Source: CAZPBC01 sp964584775
GTDB taxonomy: Bacteria > Chlamydiota > Chlamydiia > Chlamydiales > SLFE01
Reading direction: 5' to 3'
Assembly (NCBI GenBank): GCA_964584775.1
Contig: CAZPBC010000008.1
Coordinates: 6,318 to 70,317, forward strand
Length of the DNA stretch: 64,000 nucleotides
Shown: piece by piece, positions 41,136-49,513 of the stretch
How the letters are laid out: each line of letters opens with the position of its first letter
Position numbering within the stretch: the first letter of the stretch is position 1
Notes under the pieces: generated by a model
What the model was told of the DNA's origin: nothing
Databases searched by the model: none
The model's input: the letters and a program-made list of their open reading frames with translations, nothing else
Made by a program: the position numbers and the translations under genes

Positions 41136-41845
41136 CACTCACCTATATGTGTTCCAGACGCTTTAATCTTTTCGAAGCTTCCTTCTCCGCTGAGGAGAAG
41201 GTCCATGTTAAATACGATAATCGGAATTTCACTTTCCTGACAGAGCGTAAAAGCTGTTTGATCCATGACTTTCAGCTCTTTTTCGATGACTTGCTTAAAG
41301 CTCAGCGAATCAAAACGCTTTGCAGTGGGATCTTTCATGGGATCTTTGTCGTAGACGCCGTCCACCTTCGTCGCTTTAAGCAGAAAGTCTGCGTGGATTT
41401 CACTCGCGCGAAGAGCCGCTGCAGTATCTGTAGAGAAGAAGGGGTTCCCCGTTCCACCCACAAAGAGAAGGACATCGTTCTCCTCAAGGCGTTGGTCGAT
41501 CCGCTCGTAGCGGTAACTTTCGACCACTTTCGGGCAGTCAAGAGCACTTAAAACGGCGACCTTCAGCCCACACTCCTTAAAGAACGACTTGAGAGCCAGC
41601 CCATTCATCATCGTCGCAAGCATCCCCATATAGTCCGTTGAGATCCGTTCGACCCCAATCTGATCGGCTTGCACACCACGACAAAAATTTCCGCCACCGA
41701 CCACCATCGCGACTTGATTTCCAGTATCGACGAGTGAGCGAACGGCTGTAGCAACTTGACGGCAGATAGAGGGATCAAAAGGAGAGTCACTCTCTCCTTT
41801 CAAGACTTCTCCAGAAATTTTTAAAAGTAGGCGGCGTTTTGTCAT
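41135..41845 (-). CDS. pyrH: UMP kinase
   Basis: A 236-residue amino-acid-kinase-fold enzyme converting UMP to UDP with ATP. KRRLLLKISGEVLKGES is the N-terminal Lys/Gly signature, VAMVVGGGNFCRG and DVLLFVGGTGNPFFSTDTAA bind nucleotides. It follows tsf, but a strong terminator lies only 12 bp before its ATG, so its transcription needs read-through or an internal promoter in tsf. No strong ribosome binding site is visible. Confidence 0.97.
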   Translation of the reverse strand: MTKRRLLLKISGEVLKGESDSPFDPSICRQVATAVRSLVDTGNQVAMVVGGGNFCRGVQADQIGVERISTDYMGMLATMMNGLALKSFFKECGLKVAVLSALDCPKVVESYRYERIDQRLEENDVLLFVGGTGNPFFSTDTAAALRASEIHADFLLKATKVDGVYDKDPMKDPTAKRFDSLSFKQVIEKELKVMDQTAFTLCQESEIPIIVFNMDLLLSGEGSFEKIKASGTHIGE

Positions 41846-41856
41846 TGATCAAACCT

Positions 41857-41885
41857 AAAAAAAAGCACCTCCAGAAGAGGTGCTT
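41857..41885 (-). terminator. rho-independent terminator after tsf
   Basis: Minus strand AAGCACCTC (41885-41877), 5-nt loop, GAGGTGCTT (41871-41863), running into eight T in total (41864-41857). The stem is a perfect 9 bp. Confidence 0.9.
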
Positions 41886-41894
41886 TGACGTAAG

Positions 41895-42743
41895 TTAACC
41901 TTCGCCGATGTTCCAGCGGAGGAAGTTGACAACCTTCAGAGGCGATCCGCTCTCTTTGGCGTTCTTCTCAACAAACTGAGCAACGGTGACGCTATCGTCT
42001 TTGATGAACTTTTGGTTCAACAGACAGATTTGGTCGTAGAAAGCGCGGAGCTTTCCTTCGATGATCTTGTCGATGATGTTTGCAGGCTTTCCTTCTACCT
42101 GACCACGAGCGACATCTTTCTCGCGCTCGACGATCTCAGAAGGAACCTTTTCAGGAGACAGATATTCAGGAGCCGTCGCAGCTGCATGCATCGCCACATC
42201 CTTGGCAACTTGCTCTGCCTGATCAGAACCTTCAATCTCGACTACCGTGACGATCTTTCCACCAAGGTGTGAGTAGACACCGAAAGATTTGTTCGGAGCC
42301 TTCTCAAAAGTGATCACACGCTTTACCTGGATGTTCTCACCAATCGCTTGAACGATGGTAGTACGGTAGTCTTCAATTGTCATTGAAGGGTCTTTAGAGA
42401 GCTTCTGCGCAAGGAAGCTTTCGAGGTCAGCAGGATTGCTCTTTGCAGCCTCATTCACCACGTCGTTCAAGAACTCAACAAAGCGCTCGTTATTGGCAAC
42501 GAAGTCGGTCTCTGCAGCCACTTCAACGACTGCGATGGTCGAGCCATTCTCAGCAAAAGCGATCTTTCCTTCTTTCGCTTCACGGCCCGCTTTTTTCACG
42601 GCAGAAGCAGCACCCTGCTTTCTGAGGAAGCTAATCGCCTCTTCGACGCTGCCACCTGAAGCTTCGAGAGCCTCTTTACACTTGGTCATCCCCACGCCTG
42701 TGCGGTCGCGGAGCTCTTTTACCATTGCTGCTGTAATCGTCAT
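41895..42743 (-). CDS. tsf: elongation factor Ts
   Basis: A 282-residue nucleotide exchange factor for EF-Tu. MVKELRDRTGVGMTKCKEAL and AAETDFVANNERFVEF are the classical EF-Ts signatures. Length equals that of C. trachomatis EF-Ts. Its start overlaps the rpsB stop by 4 bp (ATGA), and a strong terminator follows. Confidence 0.98.
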   Translation of the reverse strand: MTITAAMVKELRDRTGVGMTKCKEALEASGGSVEEAISFLRKQGAASAVKKAGREAKEGKIAFAENGSTIAVVEVAAETDFVANNERFVEFLNDVVNEAAKSNPADLESFLAQKLSKDPSMTIEDYRTTIVQAIGENIQVKRVITFEKAPNKSFGVYSHLGGKIVTVVEIEGSDQAEQVAKDVAMHAAATAPEYLSPEKVPSEIVEREKDVARGQVEGKPANIIDKIIEGKLRAFYDQICLLNQKFIKDDSVTVAQFVEKNAKESGSPLKVVNFLRWNIGEG

Positions 42744-43552
42744 GACTTCACTCCTTCGCTGACAGTTTCATTTTTCGCTTCTTCTAGAGCAGGCTCTGCA
42801 TTCACCGCAGGCTTCTCTTCCGTATCGTCTTTTCTTCCCTCAGAGATACGAAGAGCGTTTTTCTCTTCGACAATCGCTGAAGCAAGGGCGAAAACAATCA
42901 ACTTCACACTCTTTAGAGCGTCATCGTTACAAGCAATGATGTGATCGATGGGATCAGGATCACAGTTGGTGTCGATGAGACCTAGAACCGGGATACCGAG
43001 CTTGTTTGCTTCGGCAACTGCAATGTGCTCTTTCATTGGATCGACCACAATCACGAGTCCTGGAGGCTTTCTCATCGCACGAATTCCAGAAAGGTTTTTT
43101 TCAAGCTTCTCTTGCTGTTTCGAAAGCAGAGTCAGCTCTTTCTTCGTCAATCCCTCGTCGACGCTGGTCAAGCGCTTCTCGTTGCGCTCTAGCTTCTTCA
43201 CAGACTGGCGTACTGTCGAGAGGTTGGTGAGCATCCCACCGAGCCAGCGCTCAGCAACGTAAAACTCACCGCAGAACTCAGCCGCCTCGCGGATGACTTC
43301 TTTCGCCTGTTTCTTTGTTCCTACGAAAAGGATCGACTGGTGGTTTCTAGCCACCTCTTTGACCACCTCAGCTGCCTCGCGGATCTGCTGAAGGGTTTTC
43401 GCGAGGTCAATGATGTAGAGACCATTTCTCGCTTCAAAAATGTAACGTTTCATTTTTGGGTTCCAGCGCGATGTCTGGTGACCCCAGTGAACACCTGCCT
43501 CTAAGAGGTCTTTGATGGTCACTTCTTTATAAGATTTTTCTTTTTCGCTCAT
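42740..43552 (-). CDS. rpsB: 30S ribosomal protein S2
   Basis: A 270-residue S2 protein. KDLLEAGVHWGHQTSRWNPK, RWLGGMLTNLSTVRQS and VLGLIDTNCDPDPIDHIIAC are diagnostic. The C-terminal ~35 residues are an acidic, low-complexity extension. First gene of the rpsB-tsf operon. A leader hairpin and a probable promoter lie in the 393-bp gap upstream. Confidence 0.98.
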   Translation of the reverse strand: MSEKEKSYKEVTIKDLLEAGVHWGHQTSRWNPKMKRYIFEARNGLYIIDLAKTLQQIREAAEVVKEVARNHQSILFVGTKKQAKEVIREAAEFCGEFYVAERWLGGMLTNLSTVRQSVKKLERNEKRLTSVDEGLTKKELTLLSKQQEKLEKNLSGIRAMRKPPGLVIVVDPMKEHIAVAEANKLGIPVLGLIDTNCDPDPIDHIIACNDDALKSVKLIVFALASAIVEEKNALRISEGRKDDTEEKPAVNAEPALEEAKNETVSEGVKS

Positions 43553-43945
43553 ACCAAGCCTTGTCCCTTTGACAAATTTGATTTACAGACGGCATCTCTC
43601 CGAGGAAGCTCCTCGGCATGAGATTTCGGTCTTGGGGTTTAATCGTGGAAAAAGGATACCAAATCTTTGGATTTATGGGAATGCCTTCTAGCTTGGAATG
43701 GGTTAGCTTTTTTCCGGATTGCGGCGCGGACTTTTAGCATACTTTGAGCGGATCCCCCTTCTTGGGACGAAAGGTGGAGGAGTTTTGGGAATTTTTCCGC
43801 CAAATTCACAAATTTTTTTCGGATTATTATTTTTTCGCCGCAGGGAAACCCCTCAATGGGGTTTGTCAAAGAAAAAAAGGGGAAAAGAGCGGAAAATTTG
43901 AGTGGAGTTGAGCGAAAAAATCCCAAACCCACTCGATCGGAAAAA
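43553..43945 (-). promoter_or_regulatory. rpsB leader and promoter region (gene-free 393 bp)
   Basis: On the minus strand a possible promoter is TTCCCA (43681-43676), 17-bp spacer, TATCCT (43658-43653) with an extended TGG element. The resulting ~95-nt leader contains a perfect 7-bp hairpin (CCGAGGA 43600-43606 with TCCTCGG 43610-43616, loop AGC), a candidate S2 autoregulatory element. The rest (43690-43945) is rich in runs of T/A and repeated CGGAAAA-like words; I see no supported gene there. Confidence 0.45.
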
Positions 43946-44016
43946 AGCGCCTGATCAGAATCGAACTGACACTCGTAGCTTGGAAGGCTACTGTTCTACC
44001 ATTGAACTACAGGCGC
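43946..44016 (-). tRNA. tRNA-Gly (anticodon TCC)
   Basis: Minus-strand cloverleaf: acceptor GCGCCTG/CAGGCGC, D-arm with GTTCAATGGTAGAAC, anticodon stem GTAGC/GCTAC around CTTCCAA, T-arm TCAGTTCGATTCTGA. No encoded CCA. Confidence 0.97.
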
Positions 44017-44073
44017 ATTCGTAGACAACGGCATGAATTATCGGCGAAAGAGGGAATTTCCTGCAAGGTTCCA

Positions 44074-44102
44074 TTGTCCAAAATGCGCTGGAGCTCTATA
44101 TT
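44074..44102 (+). promoter_or_regulatory. promoter of tRNA-Ala
   Basis: TTGTCC (44074-44079), 17-bp spacer, TATATT (44097-44102). The expected start near 44109 is 10 bp before the tRNA. Confidence 0.65.
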
Positions 44103-44118
44103 AAACGGAGTCATTTTT

Positions 44119-44191
44119 GGGGCGTTAGCTCAGTTGGTAGAGCGCAACAATGGCATTGTTGAGGTCAGCGGTTCGACCCCGCTACGCTCCA
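44119..44191 (+). tRNA. tRNA-Ala (anticodon GGC)
   Basis: Acceptor GGGGCGT/ACGCTCC (one G-T pair), D-arm GCTCAGTTGGTAGAGC, anticodon stem CAACA/TGTTG around ATGGCAT, T-arm AGCGGTTCGACCCCGCT. Its last 10 bases overlap the 3' end of tatD on the other strand. Confidence 0.97.
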
Positions 44192-44964
44192 ATCCCAAAA
44201 AACTTTTTCGCATTTTGTGAGGTGATGGCTGCAAAGTCATCGAAAGAGAGTCCACGCAGTTCAGCGAGGACCTTTGCTGTATCTGGCAGGTAGGAAGGCT
44301 CATTGCGCTTGCCGCGGACAGGCTGGGGAGCGAGATAGGGCGAGTCTGTCTCAATGAACATCTGCTCGAGAGGAACAAGGCGCGCCACTTCACGGAGCTC
44401 CTCACTCTTTTTGTAAGTCACAATGCCGGAGAAGGAGATGTTCCACCCTTTTTCTATCAACACTTTCGCCTCTTCTACCGTCCCTGTAAAGCAGTGGAGG
44501 ACACCCGGAAGCCAACGGCCCCCTTCGCTGTAGTGGGCCTCGAGAACCTCAAAGAGGTCTTCAAAAGCATCACGGCAGTGGATGACAATCGGTAAATCGC
44601 ACTCACGAGCCAGGGCGAGATACTTTTTAAAATAGTGGATCTGGATCTCTCGGGTCTCTTTCCAGTAGTAGTAGTCGAGACCGGTTTCACCAACAGCAAC
44701 AATCTGCTTTTCTCGAGCTACTTTTTCAATCAGAGGGAAAACCTCCTCCCCTTCGATATGCACATCGTGTGGAGTGGTGGAGGCGACATTGTAAAAGTTT
44801 GGATACCCTTTTCGAACTTGGATGCCACGCTCGAGCGTGCTCTTGTTGGTGCAGATGTTGACGACCGTCTCCACACCGACGCTTTTCGCGCGGGCGAGGA
44901 GCTGGTCAATCTCTGGATAGAGATCATCCGAAGTCAAATGGGCGTGTGAGTCGACAAGGGTCAT
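44182..44964 (-). CDS. tatD: TatD-family metal-dependent DNase
   Basis: A 260-residue TIM-barrel hydrolase. Metal ligands are seen in DSHAHLTSDDLYPE (N-terminal HxH), AVGETGLDYYYW, PIVIHCRDAFEDL, LHCFTG and IETDSPYLAPQPVRGKRNEP. Family members are 3'-5' exonucleases or deacylases acting on nucleic acids. The stop codon lies inside the tRNA-Ala 3' end on the opposite strand. The start overlaps the dsbD stop by 4 bp. Order matches CT594-CT595. Confidence 0.95.
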   Translation of the reverse strand: MTLVDSHAHLTSDDLYPEIDQLLARAKSVGVETVVNICTNKSTLERGIQVRKGYPNFYNVASTTPHDVHIEGEEVFPLIEKVAREKQIVAVGETGLDYYYWKETREIQIHYFKKYLALARECDLPIVIHCRDAFEDLFEVLEAHYSEGGRWLPGVLHCFTGTVEEAKVLIEKGWNISFSGIVTYKKSEELREVARLVPLEQMFIETDSPYLAPQPVRGKRNEPSYLPDTAKVLAELRGLSFDDFAAITSQNAKKFFGIGA

Positions 44965-47060
44965 TGTTCAATTTTTTGTAGAGCGTCGATCACCACACCT
45001 TTGGTCAAGAGCTGAGGAAGGATCTCCTCTTCTCCATTTGGTCCATAGAGGACATAAAGAGGAACGCTGCTCCGCCCATGCTTCTTGAGCTCGGCGGTGA
45101 TCTCAGGATCGTTCTTCGTCCAGTCGGCGAGCATTTTCACAACGCCGGCATCTTTGAGAGCCTGCTTCACCTCTGAGGTCTCGAGCACTCCGAAATTGGT
45201 CTGGCATGTCAGGCACCAGCTAGCGGTAAAGTCAATGAGAACCGGAATCTTTTTCGCGCGGAGTTCCTCCAGTTTCTCTTTTGAGAAAGGAACCCACTGA
45301 GTCGGGTTCTTTTGCATCTCTTCCACATCCAACATCGCCACCAGCTCAAAGTTGTCTTGAGAAGGAAGATGTGTGGCTTTCACAATCGTATAAAAGCTGA
45401 GGCAAGAAAGCAGAAGCGTGACCACATAAGAGGCGTAGCGCACGCGGGGCTTTTTGATCGGCGTAGACCACTTTCCAAAAACCCAGAAGGCCAAAGAAAA
45501 GAGCAGAAGCGCTCCGAGGAAGAGCGAAAGCGCCGACGCGCCCGTTTGCATTCCAAAAACCCAAACAAGCCAAACCACCGTCGCCATCATGCAGAAGCCC
45601 ATGATCTCCTTAAAGGTGATCATCCAGTTTCCTGGACGTGGGAAAAAGCGTACGAGGGCTGGAAAGAGAGAGATCAGCAAGAAAGGAGCTGCCATCCCTA
45701 AACCCAGTGCAGTAAAGATCATCATCGCAGGTAGAGCTGGAAGCGTCACAGCAAAGCCCACGGCAGAACCGAGGAACGGCCCTGTACAGGGAGTTGCCAC
45801 AGCGGTCGCAAGGACCCCACTCATGAACGCTCCGAGGGAATCGTTTCCTCCTTTTTTAGTGTCACTCTCCTTCTGTCCTGCCCAAGCACTGACAGAGGTT
45901 CCGAGTTCAAAGACACCAAAAAGACTGAGTGCAAAGATGAAGATCAAACTCGCGAGGAGCGCCACAAAAATCGGCTCTTGGAGCTGAAAGCCCCAACCGA
46001 CAATCGCACCCGAAGCGCGGAGGATCAAGAGCCCTCCTGCAAGCGTCCAAAACGAAATCAAAACACCTGCTGTAAAGAAGAGTCCATGACGGAGAATTTT
46101 AAAGCGGCTCTCTCCGGAAAGCTTCACTAAGCTAAAGACCTTCAGCGAGAGAACAGGTAAAACGCAGGGCATTAAGTTGAGGATCACTCCTCCAAGAAAG
46201 GCAAAGAGAAGTGCCATCCAAAAGCTTTGGTCCCCGAAGCCGGCCGCTGCTTTTGCATTGGGGTTCGCATCAATCTCAAAGACCGTTCCAGGGTGGCCTG
46301 CCTCATCGGCAAGAACCAGGAGTCCTTTCATTGAAGAGTCATTGAGCGCAGAGATGTCTTTCAGGCCCATCGAAAAGCTCTTTCCATTTTCATGAACGGC
46401 AAGCTCACTGCCCTCTTCGACCACACCCGACATTTCAGGGTAGAAGTACACTTTTGAGTAACGGCTCGATATATCCAGGTGAAGAACCAGTTCTTGGTCT
46501 TTGGTCTCGACAAGGACGTCAGGAAGCGCCAAGGGAATACGTCGACGCGCTTTGCGGAAGCTGTGGAGTGTTGCGCGAGAAGCAACGAGTTTATCAGAGA
46601 CGGGAAGCTCTACGGTCACCTTTGCCTCTCCTGGAAGGCACTCAGAATCAGAGCAAACAAGCCAGCTCACCGTTGCAGAAATCTCTTGCATCTGGTCTTC
46701 AGCAAGTTCGCTCGGAGGAATCACTTCCGCCATCAGTAACAACTGACCATGGTACGTATACGCAAGCTGCTCCTGGAGTTCGATCATCTCTGGGTAAGGC
46801 CATTTCAACTCTCCTACCTGATATCCCTCTGGCAGATTCCACTTAACCTCCGTCGGAAAGCCGTTCGCACCTGGGTTTTTCCAGTAGGCATGCCAACCCT
46901 CTTCCAAGTCTAGCTGAACAGCAACCCAGAAAGGCTCGCCAGGACGAATGGCGTCCACTTCACTGAGCAGGGTGGTTTCTACGGGGGATGCGACCTCGTT
47001 AGCAAAGAGGGCAAAAGGCAGCGCAAAAAGACAAATACATAATAGAGAAAGCTTTCTCAT
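44961..47060 (-). CDS. dsbD: DsbD/ScsB-type thiol:disulfide interchange protein
   Basis: A 699-residue inner-membrane reductase passing electrons from cytosolic thioredoxin to the periplasm. It has a signal peptide (1-20) and a periplasmic alpha-like domain with WLVCSDSECLPGEAKVTVEL. The membrane domain has eight or so helices; the redox Cys pair is in NLMPCVLPVLS and VATPCTGPFLG. A C-terminal thioredoxin domain has FTASWCLTCQ (CxxC). It matches CT595. A near-consensus promoter lies at 47096-47124. It probably supports folding of Cys-rich envelope proteins. Confidence 0.95.
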   Translation of the reverse strand: MRKLSLLCICLFALPFALFANEVASPVETTLLSEVDAIRPGEPFWVAVQLDLEEGWHAYWKNPGANGFPTEVKWNLPEGYQVGELKWPYPEMIELQEQLAYTYHGQLLLMAEVIPPSELAEDQMQEISATVSWLVCSDSECLPGEAKVTVELPVSDKLVASRATLHSFRKARRRIPLALPDVLVETKDQELVLHLDISSRYSKVYFYPEMSGVVEEGSELAVHENGKSFSMGLKDISALNDSSMKGLLVLADEAGHPGTVFEIDANPNAKAAAGFGDQSFWMALLFAFLGGVILNLMPCVLPVLSLKVFSLVKLSGESRFKILRHGLFFTAGVLISFWTLAGGLLILRASGAIVGWGFQLQEPIFVALLASLIFIFALSLFGVFELGTSVSAWAGQKESDTKKGGNDSLGAFMSGVLATAVATPCTGPFLGSAVGFAVTLPALPAMMIFTALGLGMAAPFLLISLFPALVRFFPRPGNWMITFKEIMGFCMMATVVWLVWVFGMQTGASALSLFLGALLLFSLAFWVFGKWSTPIKKPRVRYASYVVTLLLSCLSFYTIVKATHLPSQDNFELVAMLDVEEMQKNPTQWVPFSKEKLEELRAKKIPVLIDFTASWCLTCQTNFGVLETSEVKQALKDAGVVKMLADWTKNDPEITAELKKHGRSSVPLYVLYGPNGEEEILPQLLTKGVVIDALQKIEQ

Positions 47061-47095
47061 CCATTTCCTTCCATTTTTTCAAAAACTGAATAACT

Positions 47096-47124
47096 ATTGT
47101 ACCACACTTCAAGTTGAATCTCAA
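47096..47124 (-). promoter_or_regulatory. sigma-66 type promoter of dsbD-tatD
   Basis: Minus strand TTGAGA (47124-47119), 17-bp spacer, TACAAT (47101-47096) with an extended TGG just before it. The rest of the gap up to 47234 is very AT-rich. Confidence 0.75.
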
Positions 47125-47234
47125 CCTTCCTCATCCACTCTTTTACCAAACCCCATTTATTTAGATTTGAATAAGAATAATTTAATATTAGTAATGTTAT
47201 AAATAATTATTAAAAAATATATTATAATTAATTT

Positions 47235-48365
47235 ATGGAAATTGGACCAAAAACAAATGGTGGGCCTTCAGAAAGGCCTCAGCCCCCAGCTGAGAGCAGC
47301 TCATCCTCCATCCCCTCTTCCATCACCAAGACACGGTCCGCAGCCCGTCGCGCTTTAGAGCGCAGTGGGTATCATATCCAAGTGAAAGAGGGTCAAGATA
47401 AGAAAACTGCACTTAGGGAACAACTCGGAGCCAGGTTACGACGTCTAGGGCCCGATGAGGCCTTAAAAGTCCATCTCACTGGCCATAAGTACTTGATGAT
47501 GTTTTCCGATGGAAAGCTCTCCTATTTCAACTACGGCGGGAAGAGCAGAAAGATGCGAAAGGGAGGATATGGGCATGTGCGGAAAGCGGAAAAAGCCTCT
47601 GGCGAGAGCCTTGCGATCAAAACGCCTCGCAAGAAGGGGCTCAGTCGAGAGACTCAAATCTATGCAAAAATGGACACCGAAAATGAAGCCGCATTGCTTC
47701 AGAAAATCCATCAAGACGGACCCATCAGAGGGATTCAGAAAGCTCCGAAAAAAATCACCATCCATCATGGACAAAAAAAGAAAAAAATCGGCCTTCTAGG
47801 TCCCCTCTACGCGGGAAATGGGAAAGATTTGCGGAGCGATTCCTCCTTCTCTACCCAACCCCTCAAAGAAAAGTTGCGTTACCTGGAACCGCTTTTTTTT
47901 GGTCTAAACGACATCCACGGAAAAAACATTCACCATGGGGACATCCGCCCATCCAATACCCTATACGATGAACAAGGTCCCGTCATTGGGGACTTCGGCG
48001 GCGCCCGCGAAGGAAGAACTGCTTTTTCGTATACTCAAGGCTATCGTCACCCAGAACGTCTTCTTTCCACCTCTGGCCAAAATGCCCTAATAGAAGGACA
48101 AAAAAACGATGTCTACGCCCTCGCTGCAACGATTGTAGACCTACTCGATGGAGAGTCTTCAGAAGTCCATATCGAAACCACTCAACCGAATGAGATCCGT
48201 GATCAACTCACCGCAGCCCACGAAAAGCTCCAGGAAAGGATAGAACAGCTCTCTTCAAATCCAGAAGCACCCGGTTTAAAGCAGCTCCTCCTCGATATGA
48301 CTTCCCTGAAAGGAATGACCGCTGCCGAGGCACACGAAAGACTCACAAAGATCCTCGACGGATAA
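47235..48365 (+). CDS. eukaryotic-like protein kinase, candidate T3SS effector
   Basis: A 376-residue protein. The first ~35 residues are Pro/Ser/Gly-rich and disordered, as in T3SS secretion signals; a basic region follows. The kinase domain has a glycine loop (GGYGHVRKAEKASGES, about 108-124), the Lys of LAIKTP (about 126-130), a catalytic loop HHGDIRPSNTL with HGD instead of HRD (about 233-243), and DFG in IGDFGGAR (about 252-255). All main catalytic residues are present. No membrane segment is seen. It sits alone, after an AT-rich gap, between dsbD and tolQ. Effector status is inferred. Confidence 0.75.
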   Translation: MEIGPKTNGGPSERPQPPAESSSSSIPSSITKTRSAARRALERSGYHIQVKEGQDKKTALREQLGARLRRLGPDEALKVHLTGHKYLMMFSDGKLSYFNYGGKSRKMRKGGYGHVRKAEKASGESLAIKTPRKKGLSRETQIYAKMDTENEAALLQKIHQDGPIRGIQKAPKKITIHHGQKKKKIGLLGPLYAGNGKDLRSDSSFSTQPLKEKLRYLEPLFFGLNDIHGKNIHHGDIRPSNTLYDEQGPVIGDFGGAREGRTAFSYTQGYRHPERLLSTSGQNALIEGQKNDVYALAATIVDLLDGESSEVHIETTQPNEIRDQLTAAHEKLQERIEQLSSNPEAPGLKQLLLDMTSLKGMTAAEAHERLTKILDG

Positions 48366-48389
48366 AGTTTTGGGGAGTATGATGCTTCC

Positions 48390-49097
48390 ATGATCATCCT
48401 CGCAGCAAACCCTTTTATCGACTCTTTCGTCCAGTCTGACTGGATCGGAAAAATCATCTTTGCCGGCCTTTTTTTTCTCTCGGTTCTTTGTTGGATGTTG
48501 CTCATTGTCAAAGTGATGCTCTGCCAACGTTCGAAGAGAGAGGCGGCGGCCTTTGAACAAGCGTTCCACCGTGTGCGCACGAAGCCGCTCGAGTTTCAGT
48601 GTGCAAAAAGTGACAACAACCCTCTTTTTCCCATCTACCAAGCGATCAAAAATAAGACGCTGGAAGTGATGAACAAAAACCGTCACTTTTCAAAAGGTGA
48701 GCAGAAAGCGGCCTTTCTATCAGAAGCGGACATTGACTTCATTGACGCCCAAGCCTCCACCTCGATTTTGCAACAGGTGCAACACTTAGAAAGACACCTC
48801 TACCTCCTCTCTACCATCGTCACATTGGCCCCCTTCCTTGGTCTGCTTGGAACCGTTTGGGGAATCTTGATCACCTTTAGTGGACTACAGGAACATGGCA
48901 GTGCTGGAAGCGAAGCCGTCCTCGGTGGTCTCGCCCTGGCTCTCACCACGACAGTCATCGGCCTCGTGATTGCAATCCCCGCTCTTGTGGGTTACAACTA
49001 CCTGAGAAATAAAATTGAGAGGTTGAGGAACCAGATGGAGGGCTTTTCTTCTGAGATGGTGGCCTCGATCGAGCTGCAATACCGCAAAGTTTCGTGA
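48390..49097 (+). CDS. tolQ: TolQ/ExbB-type proton channel protein
   Basis: A 235-residue inner-membrane protein with three helices: about 25-47 (IIFAGLFFLSVLCWMLLIVK), 145-170 (LLSTIVTLAPFLGLLGTVWG) and 185-205 (LTTTVIGLVIAIPALVGYNY). The family motif LAPFLGLLGTVWG is clear. With TolR it uses the proton gradient to drive TolA. First gene of tolQ-tolR-tolA-tolB-pal, matching CT596-CT600 (annotated exbB in Chlamydia). Confidence 0.95.
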   Translation: MIILAANPFIDSFVQSDWIGKIIFAGLFFLSVLCWMLLIVKVMLCQRSKREAAAFEQAFHRVRTKPLEFQCAKSDNNPLFPIYQAIKNKTLEVMNKNRHFSKGEQKAAFLSEADIDFIDAQASTSILQQVQHLERHLYLLSTIVTLAPFLGLLGTVWGILITFSGLQEHGSAGSEAVLGGLALALTTTVIGLVIAIPALVGYNYLRNKIERLRNQMEGFSSEMVASIELQYRKVS

Positions 49098-49510
49098 GAA
49101 AAAAACTTTTTCGACCCCAGCCTGAGAAGCCCGAGATCAACCTCACGCCGTTGATCGATGTCGTCTTTGTGATCTTGATCATGTTCATCGTCATTGCACC
49201 CCTTCTCGATGTCGATGAGGTCGAGCTCGCAGCAAAAGGCGATAGCGGAGAGTTTCAACCGACGCTCAGTGAGAAGAGCCCGATCACTCTCCACGTCCTG
49301 CAAGATAACAGCCTCAAATTCAACAACAGCCGCGTCGGCATCACCGAACTCCCGAGCCTTCTCCTGCAGGCAAAGCAAGAGCACCCTGGAGCAAAACCCC
49401 AACTCTTTCATGACCGCCGTGCCGCCTTTGGAACCTATCAAGCTGTTAAAAACGCCGCGGAAAGTGCCGGTTTCCATGAGATGGATGTCGTCCTTGCCCC
49501 ATCGAGTTAA
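49094..49510 (+). CDS. tolR: TolR/ExbD-type protein
   Basis: A 138-residue protein with one membrane helix (LIDVVFVILIMFIVIAPLL, about 18-36) bearing the conserved Asp in LTPLIDVVF, and a periplasmic domain. The GTG start at 49094 overlaps the tolQ stop (GTGA), showing tight coupling. It partners TolQ as proton-driven motor. Confidence 0.94.
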   Translation: MRKKLFRPQPEKPEINLTPLIDVVFVILIMFIVIAPLLDVDEVELAAKGDSGEFQPTLSEKSPITLHVLQDNSLKFNNSRVGITELPSLLLQAKQEHPGAKPQLFHDRRAAFGTYQAVKNAAESAGFHEMDVVLAPSS

Positions 49511-49513
49511 GAG

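Noticed and set aside
43639..43932. 97-codon open frame on - between rpsB and tRNA-Gly
   Set aside because: No ribosome binding site, unlike codon use, no recognisable motif, and it covers the probable rpsB promoter; treated as chance.
44035..44044. GCCGATAA on the - strand upstream of tRNA-Gly, equal to the chlamydial sigma-28 -10 element
   Set aside because: No TAAAGTTT-like -35 element at the proper distance and a tRNA is an unlikely sigma-28 target; GATAAT may simply be a sigma-66 -10.
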